Positions 59,667-64,000 of a stretch of DNA of 64,000 bases are shown piece by piece. This stretch comes from Cytophagales bacterium Alg240-R148 (lineage in GTDB: Bacteria > Bacteroidota > Bacteroidia > Cytophagales > Cyclobacteriaceae), in NCBI GenBank assembly GCA_900537185.1, contig LS999826.1, forward strand, positions 795,521-859,520, given 5' to 3'. How positions within the stretch are numbered: the first letter of the stretch is position 1; each line of letters starts with the position of its first letter. Under the pieces are notes generated by a model that saw only the letters and a program-made list of their open reading frames with translations, ran no database searches and had not been told where the DNA came from. Position numbers and translations under genes: made by a program.

Positions 59667-61667
59667 ATGCATAATTTTAAAGAACAGGTTTTGCAGGGGA
59701 TCCCAGCTGAACTTCCAGCTAAAAAACCTTTGGATCCAACGGTCGATCATGCGCCGAAAAGAAAAGAGATTCTTACTCAACCAGAAAAAAAACTAGCATT
59801 AAAAAATGCACTTAGGTATTTTGACCCCAAGCACCACGCTGAACTGGCTCCTGAATTTTTAGAAGAACTGGAAGCCTTTGGTCGAATTTATATGTATCGG
59901 TTGCGTCCAGATTATAAGCTATACGCCAGGCCAATTGAAGAATATCCGGCACAATGTGCACAAGCAGCAGCTATTATGTTGATGATCCAAAATAATTTGG
60001 ATGACGCAGTAGCGCAGCACCCGCACGAATTGATTACCTATGGTGGAAATGGCGCTGTTTTTCAAAATTGGGCACAGTATTTATTGACTATGCAGTACTT
60101 GGCGCTCATGACCGATGAACAATCGTTGCACATGTACTCTGGTCATCCGATGGGGCTGTTTCCTTCGCACAAAGATGCTCCGAGGGTGGTAGTAACCAAC
60201 GGTATGATGATACCCAATTACTCCAAGCCGGATGATTGGGAGAAATACAATGCACTTGGTGTAACCCAATACGGTCAGATGACCGCTGGTTCTTACATGT
60301 ACATTGGCCCTCAGGGCATTGTACATGGTACTACTATAACGGTTTTGAATGCAGGCCGGAAAGTCCTTGAAAAAGGGGCTTCGTTGGCCGGAAAGCTTTT
60401 TGTGACCGCAGGCCTAGGAGGAATGTCTGGTGCACAACCCAAAGCTGGCAATATTGCTGGTTGTGTATCTGTAACCGCAGAGGTAAACCCGCATGCTGCT
60501 AAAAAAAGACATGAACAAGGTTGGGTAGATGAGTTGATTGAGGACATGGATGTTTTGGTTGACCGCGTAAAAAAAGCGAAAGCTGGTAATGAAGTGGTTT
60601 CCATAGCCTTTATTGGTAACGTAGTAGCTGTTTGGGAAGAATTTTATAAAAAGGATATTTTTATTGAAATAGGGTCAGACCAGACTTCCTTGCACAACCC
60701 GTGGGCGGGTGGTTATTATCCGGTTACCGTTTCATTCGAGGATTCCAAAAAAATGATGGCCGAAGACCCAGAAAAGTTCAAGGGCGAGGTACAAGAAACA
60801 CTAAGGCGCCATGCCGCATCTGTTAATTTACACGCTGCCAAGGGTACTTATTTCTTTGACTATGGGAATGCATTTTTGTTAGAAGCGAGTAGGGCAGGAG
60901 CCGATGTGATGGCAGAAGATGGTATACAGTTCAAATACCCTTCTTACGTTCAGGATATTATGGGACCTATGTGTTTTGACTATGGTTTTGGTCCTTTTAG
61001 ATGGGTTTGTACATCGGGTAGACCTGAAGACCTTTTGATTACCGATAACTTGGCTTGCGAAGTGCTGGAGGAAATTAAATTACAATCTCCACCAGAAATT
61101 CAGCAACAAATGACAGACAATATTCAATGGATTAAAGGTGCCCAAGAAAATAAATTGGTAGTAGGTTCACAGGCTAGAATTTTATATGCGGATGCTGAAG
61201 GCAGAACGAAAATTGCCCTGGCTTTTAATAAGGCTATTTCCGAAGGCAAAATAGGACCTGTTGTATTGGGCAGAGACCACCACGACGTATCCGGTACGGA
61301 CTCTCCTTTTAGAGAAACCAGTAACATATACGATGGTTCTAGTTATACGAGCGATATGGCCATACAAAATGTAATTGGTGATGGTTTTAGAGGCGCTACC
61401 TGGGTATCCATCCACAATGGTGGAGGCGTTGGTTGGGGAGAAGTAGTGAATGGCGGTTTCGGGATGTTGTTGGATGGTTCCAAAGAAGCAGCGCGCCGTT
61501 TGGAAATGATGTTGTTTTACGATGTAAACAATGGCATTGCAAGAAGGTCTTGGGCTCGAAACAAAGAAGCCATTTTTGCCATAAAAAGAGAGATGGATCG
61601 ATCTCCAGGACTTAAGGTTACTGTACCTAATATTGCGGATGATTCTTTAATTGATGGATTGGTTTAA
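59667..61667 (+). CDS. hutU: Urocanate hydratase
   Basis: 666 residues, the long form found in Bacteroidota (about 550 in Pseudomonas). ELITYGGNGAVFQNWAQYLL and YSGHPMGLFPSHKDAPRVVVTNG mark the N-terminal part. GSYMYIGPQGIVHGTTIT, GLGGMSGAQPKAG (NAD-binding), IGSDQTSLHNPWAGGYYPV and GDGFRGATWVSIHNGGGVGWGEVVNGGFGM (with the usual Asp/Arg region) follow. It hydrates urocanate to imidazolonepropionate in histidine breakdown, with NAD+ as electrophile. hutH, hutI and hutG are not in the window. It begins 19 bp after the patatin. Confidence 0.96.
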   Translation: MHNFKEQVLQGIPAELPAKKPLDPTVDHAPKRKEILTQPEKKLALKNALRYFDPKHHAELAPEFLEELEAFGRIYMYRLRPDYKLYARPIEEYPAQCAQAAAIMLMIQNNLDDAVAQHPHELITYGGNGAVFQNWAQYLLTMQYLALMTDEQSLHMYSGHPMGLFPSHKDAPRVVVTNGMMIPNYSKPDDWEKYNALGVTQYGQMTAGSYMYIGPQGIVHGTTITVLNAGRKVLEKGASLAGKLFVTAGLGGMSGAQPKAGNIAGCVSVTAEVNPHAAKKRHEQGWVDELIEDMDVLVDRVKKAKAGNEVVSIAFIGNVVAVWEEFYKKDIFIEIGSDQTSLHNPWAGGYYPVTVSFEDSKKMMAEDPEKFKGEVQETLRRHAASVNLHAAKGTYFFDYGNAFLLEASRAGADVMAEDGIQFKYPSYVQDIMGPMCFDYGFGPFRWVCTSGRPEDLLITDNLACEVLEEIKLQSPPEIQQQMTDNIQWIKGAQENKLVVGSQARILYADAEGRTKIALAFNKAISEGKIGPVVLGRDHHDVSGTDSPFRETSNIYDGSSYTSDMAIQNVIGDGFRGATWVSIHNGGGVGWGEVVNGGFGMLLDGSKEAARRLEMMLFYDVNNGIARRSWARNKEAIFAIKREMDRSPGLKVTVPNIADDSLIDGLV

Positions 61668-61689
61668 CAGAACATAAATATTTGTATTC

Positions 61690-61713
61690 AAGGGGGCGTG
61701 CCCCCTTTTTTTA
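61690..61713 (+). terminator. Terminator after hutU
   Basis: AAGGGGG (61690-61696), a 4-nt CGTG loop, then CCCCCTT (61701-61707) and more T. A short but very GC-rich stem with a T-run. Confidence 0.85.
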
Positions 61714-61755
61714 TTTGAATAAAATAAAGTAATTTAGATTATTACAGATACCAAT

Positions 61756-62304
61756 ATGTTCAGAGCGTTTAGCAAATTTTTATTTAGGTTGATGGGGTGG
61801 AAGTGTGCAAACAATTTTGACAGCGCACCTCCTAAGTACATTATTGCGGTTGCCCCCCATACCAGCAATTGGGATTTTATTATTGGGGTATTGAGCCGAT
61901 CAATTTTGAAAATAACCAATGCGAAATACCTTGGAAAAAAGGAGTTGTTTGATTCTTTTTTTGGTTTTTTCTTTAAATGGACGGGAGGATATCCAGTGGA
62001 CCGTTCTAAAAGCAAAAATATGGTGGATGCAGTGGTGGATATTTTTAATTCGAAGGATGCCTTTGCAATAGCCCTTGCTCCAGAAGGAACAAGAAAAAAA
62101 GTAGAGAAGATACGAACTGGATTTTATTACATAGCAAAAGGTGCTAATATCCCAATAATATTGGTTGGGTTTGACTACGCTACCAAAACAGTCGTAGTCA
62201 AAGATGCATTTTATCCTACGGAGGATGAAAACAAAGATTTTGAATATATAATGCGTTTTTTTAAAAGTATAACTGGAAAATTCCCTGAAAAAGGGGTGTC
62301 ATAA
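61756..62304 (+). CDS. 1-acylglycerol-3-phosphate acyltransferase-like protein
   Basis: 182 residues. The PlsC catalytic motif H-x4-D is His35-TSNW-Asp40 (APHTSNWD). The phosphate-binding EGTR lies in LAPEGTRKKVEKIRTGFYYIA, and IPIILVGFDYATKTVVV is the third block. It lacks the usual N-terminal membrane helix and is shorter than PlsC (about 240), placing it in the small subgroup of uncertain acceptor. It acylates a lipid or lipid-like acceptor at the membrane. It lies 3 bp before the porin-like gene and probably shares its transcript. Confidence 0.87.
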   Translation: MFRAFSKFLFRLMGWKCANNFDSAPPKYIIAVAPHTSNWDFIIGVLSRSILKITNAKYLGKKELFDSFFGFFFKWTGGYPVDRSKSKNMVDAVVDIFNSKDAFAIALAPEGTRKKVEKIRTGFYYIAKGANIPIILVGFDYATKTVVVKDAFYPTEDENKDFEYIMRFFKSITGKFPEKGVS

Positions 62305-62307
62305 ATT

Positions 62308-62871
62308 ATGAAGAAGATATTTTTTGCTTGTTGTATGCTGTTGGTTTTGAATGCATTCGCGCAAGACGAAACGGTTGAATTTGGCGTAAGAGGAGGTTTG
62401 AACTTAAATAGTACTAGTTATGAAGGCGTAGATTATGCGATTAAAACAAGACATGATTTTCACTGGGGTGTCTTTGGCTTGAAAATGTTCAATGAAGACT
62501 TAGGTATGCTTGGAGAACTGCAATACTCTAAAAAAGGAGGCTTTATCAATGATGAAAAGTTTGTCTTGCACTACTTGGCTCTGCAACCCATGGCTTTGTA
62601 CGATTTTAATGGGATTTTTAATATACAAGCGGGTATGGAGTTGGCCTGGCTATTGAATGCAGACTACCCAGGAACTTCCAGCTTAAAAGATAACTTTAAT
62701 AATTTTGATTATTCAGTGGTTCTGGGTGCAGGCATGGTTTTGTGGCGGTTGAGAATGGATCTTAAATATTTGATAGGGTTGACTAATGTTTCGGACAAAG
62801 GCATTCCTGAATTGCCTACAAAGATGAACAACCGTACCTTTCAGGTCTCTTTGGGATATCGAATCAATTAA
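62308..62871 (+). CDS. Porin-like outer-membrane beta-barrel protein
   Basis: 187 residues with a signal peptide (about 1-18, NAFAQ). The strands run ETVEFGVRGGLNLNSTSYEG, FHWGVFGLKMFNEDLGMLGELQYSKKGGF, HYLALQPMALYDFNGIFNIQAGMELAW, YSVVLGAGMVLWRLRMDLKYLIGLTNVSD and FQVSLGYRIN, the opening and ending of the PorT/OMP_b-brl group of small barrels. It follows the PlsC-like gene by 3 bp and is related in plan to the next gene, which is a probable paralogue. Confidence 0.85.
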   Translation: MKKIFFACCMLLVLNAFAQDETVEFGVRGGLNLNSTSYEGVDYAIKTRHDFHWGVFGLKMFNEDLGMLGELQYSKKGGFINDEKFVLHYLALQPMALYDFNGIFNIQAGMELAWLLNADYPGTSSLKDNFNNFDYSVVLGAGMVLWRLRMDLKYLIGLTNVSDKGIPELPTKMNNRTFQVSLGYRIN

Positions 62872-62891
62872 TTTGTCCTTATTTTATTCTC

Positions 62892-62937
62892 AAAAACAGC
62901 TTACACGATGGAAATATGCTTGTAAACTGTTTTTTTA
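62892..62937 (+). terminator. Terminator after the first porin-like gene
   Basis: AAAACAG-C-TTACA (near 62893-62905) pairs with TGTAA-A-CTGTTTT (62921-62933) with one internal mismatch, and T follows to 62936. Confidence 0.65.
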
Positions 62938-62981
62938 TAGTCGTTTTGGTTAAATTATATACAAACCAAACATAAAAAGAC

Positions 62982-63566
62982 ATGAAAAAGGGATTTACTC
63001 TAATTTGCGTGCTTCTATTTATTTGCAGTTTAAGTCGAGCACAGGGCCTTATTATAGGTGTTAAAGCCGGGGTTAATTTTGCCAATCAAAAAGTTGAAAT
63101 AGGAGGAACATCGGATCCTGATACAGAGACCCTCACCGGGTACCACGTTGGGGGTGTATTTGCTTATAAGTTTAGCGAGAAAGCAGGAATTCAAGGAGAA
63201 TTGTTGTACAACTTGGTAGGTGCCAAACAAGGAGATTTCAAAAACGAATTGAGTTACATTTCCATACCAATATTATTTCGTTTCAATGTAATTGATATTT
63301 TAAATTTACACGCCGGTCCGCAATTTAGTTTTTTGGCTTCTGCCAAAGATGAAGATGGTACCGATCTGAAAGATTTTTATAAGGGTTCTGACGTAGGAAT
63401 TGCGCTTGGAGCTGGTTTGGATGTTTCGAGGTTTACTGTGGTAGCCCGTTACATTATAGGGATGACCAACGTAGCGGATATCGATGGCATTAGCAGCAGC
63501 GATTACTCTGCCAAAAACAATGTGTTTCAACTCTCCGTAGGATTTAATATTATCAATAATAAATAA
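62982..63566 (+). CDS. Porin-like outer-membrane beta-barrel protein
   Basis: 194 residues with a signal peptide (about 1-20, SRAQG). Strand pattern GLIIGVKAGVNFANQKVEIG, YHVGGVFAYKFSEKAGIQGELLYNLVGA, LSYISIPILFRFNVIDILNLHAGPQFSFL, DVGIALGAGLDVSRFTVVARYIIGMTNVAD, FQLSVGFNI: a typical OMP_b-brl barrel of about eight strands. It is a relative of the preceding barrel (both share G-x-G-x-N-F openings and Y-x-I-G-L/M-T-N-V strands), but has its own upstream gap of 110 bp and is followed by a bidirectional terminator. Confidence 0.87.
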   Translation: MKKGFTLICVLLFICSLSRAQGLIIGVKAGVNFANQKVEIGGTSDPDTETLTGYHVGGVFAYKFSEKAGIQGELLYNLVGAKQGDFKNELSYISIPILFRFNVIDILNLHAGPQFSFLASAKDEDGTDLKDFYKGSDVGIALGAGLDVSRFTVVARYIIGMTNVADIDGISSSDYSAKNNVFQLSVGFNIINNK

Positions 63567-63596
63567 AAAAAGGCCGGTGATAGAGCCGGCCTTTTT
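63567..63596. terminator. Bidirectional terminator between the porin-like gene and tyrS
   Basis: AAAAAGGCCGG (63567-63577) pairs perfectly with CCGGCCTTTTT (63586-63596) around an 8-nt loop. It serves the plus-strand gene ending at 63566 and the minus-strand tyrS ending at 63599. Confidence 0.92.
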
Positions 63597-63598
63597 GT

Positions 63599-64000
63599 TT
63601 ATTTAACGGCAATTAAAAAGTAATTTTTCTTGCCCCTTTGAGCAATTAAATATTTGTCTTTTAACAACGAATAGTCAACAGGAGCATTGGGTTCAGTAAC
63701 TTTGTTTTTATTGATGCTAACGCCTCCTCCTTTAATCATTTTTCTAGCTTCTCCTTTGGATTTAAAAATAAGTCCATTGGTTGCTTCACTAAGCAAATCT
63801 GTTGTGTTCTCCAATAGATTGAAGGATTCTTTGGAAATGCTTGTTTGAGGCACCCCTTCAAAAACGGCTAACAATGTATTTTCATCCAGAGAGGCTAGGT
63901 CATCTGCCGTAGACTTCCCAAATAAAATATTGGAAGCTTTTATAGCGGTATCCAAGTCCTCTTTAGAATGCACCCTTACGGTTATGTCTTCTGCCACCGC
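63599..64000 (-). CDS. tyrS: Tyrosyl-tRNA synthetase, C-terminal part
   Basis: Only the last 133 residues are in the window; the frame is open to the right edge, so the gene continues beyond it. The visible part covers the end of the anticodon-binding region (AEDITVRVHSKEDLDTAIKASNILFG) and the S4-like RNA-binding domain (NGLIFKSKGEARKMIKGGGVSINKNKV, YLIAQRGKKNYFLI), exactly as at the C-terminus of bacterial TyrRS. The catalytic domain with HIGH and KMSKS is outside. It attaches tyrosine to tRNA-Tyr. The M at 63997 is internal, not a start. Confidence 0.93.
   Translation of the reverse strand, partial: AVAEDITVRVHSKEDLDTAIKASNILFGKSTADDLASLDENTLLAVFEGVPQTSISKESFNLLENTTDLLSEATNGLIFKSKGEARKMIKGGGVSINKNKVTEPNAPVDYSLLKDKYLIAQRGKKNYFLIAVK

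Noticed and set aside
1-64000. Prophage, insertion sequence, toxin-antitoxin or defence island
   Set aside because: No transposase, integrase, phage structural or restriction-type gene was seen, and the YwqK antitoxin label is inherited and has no toxin partner here.

Overview
The window looks like chromosome of a marine or soil-type Bacteroidota, most likely of the order Cytophagales. Several signs agree: a modest-GC genome with few Shine-Dalgarno sequences; repeated exact matches to the Bacteroidota -7 box TAnnTTTG ahead of genes; many outer-membrane beta-barrels and lipoproteins; and lineage-typical families (IPExxxVDY protein next to pyk, TamL, DUF2490, DUF6090-like, FAS1 lipoprotein, fused E1 alpha/beta dehydrogenase, long-form urocanate hydratase). 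I see no prophage, insertion sequence, CRISPR array or rRNA. This is core and lightly accessory chromosome, densely packed, with no gene-free stretch over 300 bases except the tRNA region near 55.1-55.5 kb.

Layout. 0-12.3 kb: mostly single genes and small sets (partial secreted protein, two small unknowns, GNAT, cation diffusion facilitator, an unknown 474-residue protein, a 559-residue membrane protein with a VOC protein, a transglutaminase-like secreted protein, a three-FAS1 lipoprotein, TfoX-like, ChaN-like and YjdM/PhnA-like proteins). 12.6-19 kb: an envelope block, with a four-gene operon (BamA-like barrel, two further barrels, and a TIGYGD-type ion channel) and a second BamA-like protein. 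19-25.3 kb: housekeeping core, acpP-fabF-rnc-nadE running one way and IPExxxVDY-pyk the other. 25.4-31.5 kb: a tightly coupled operon of hybrid histidine kinase, receiver protein, small unknown, PhnP-like hydrolase and NFACT/RqcH-like protein. 31.6-40.3 kb: miaA overlapping a glycosyltransferase, then a converging six-gene glycan cluster (glycosyltransferase, deacetylase, flippase, FemAB-like acyltransferase, sulfotransferase, methyltransferase). 40.4-49.7 kb: Kelch-type lipoprotein, ribE, PAP2 phosphatase, DUF7793-like protein, hemF, E1 alpha/beta, TamL and a TrmH-family methylase. 49.7-54.4 kb: a minus-strand run of YwqK-repeat protein, purC, STAS protein, rnz and yhhQ. 55-64 kb: two identical tRNA-Asp genes, accA, two DUF6090-like paralogues with an MBL hydrolase and a patatin, hutU, a PlsC-like acyltransferase, two porin-like proteins and the 3' end of tyrS.

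How it works together. Fatty acid and lipid supply is spread over acpP, fabF, accA, the PlsC-like protein and the patatin. Cofactor and nucleotide synthesis is represented by nadE, ribE, hemF and purC. RNA maturation and translation quality are covered by rnc, rnz, miaA, TrmH, yhhQ (queuosine precursor uptake), tyrS, tRNA-Asp and the NFACT protein. Envelope biogenesis is the largest theme. I found no clear-cut new defence or mobile system. The most thought-provoking units are the channel-plus-barrels operon (12.9-16.9 kb), the kinase-to-RqcH operon (25.4-31.5 kb), the DUF6090-like/MBL/patatin unit (56.6-59.6 kb), the two large proteins of unknown function at 3.6-7.0 kb, and a 16-bp perfect inverted repeat directly ahead of ribE.
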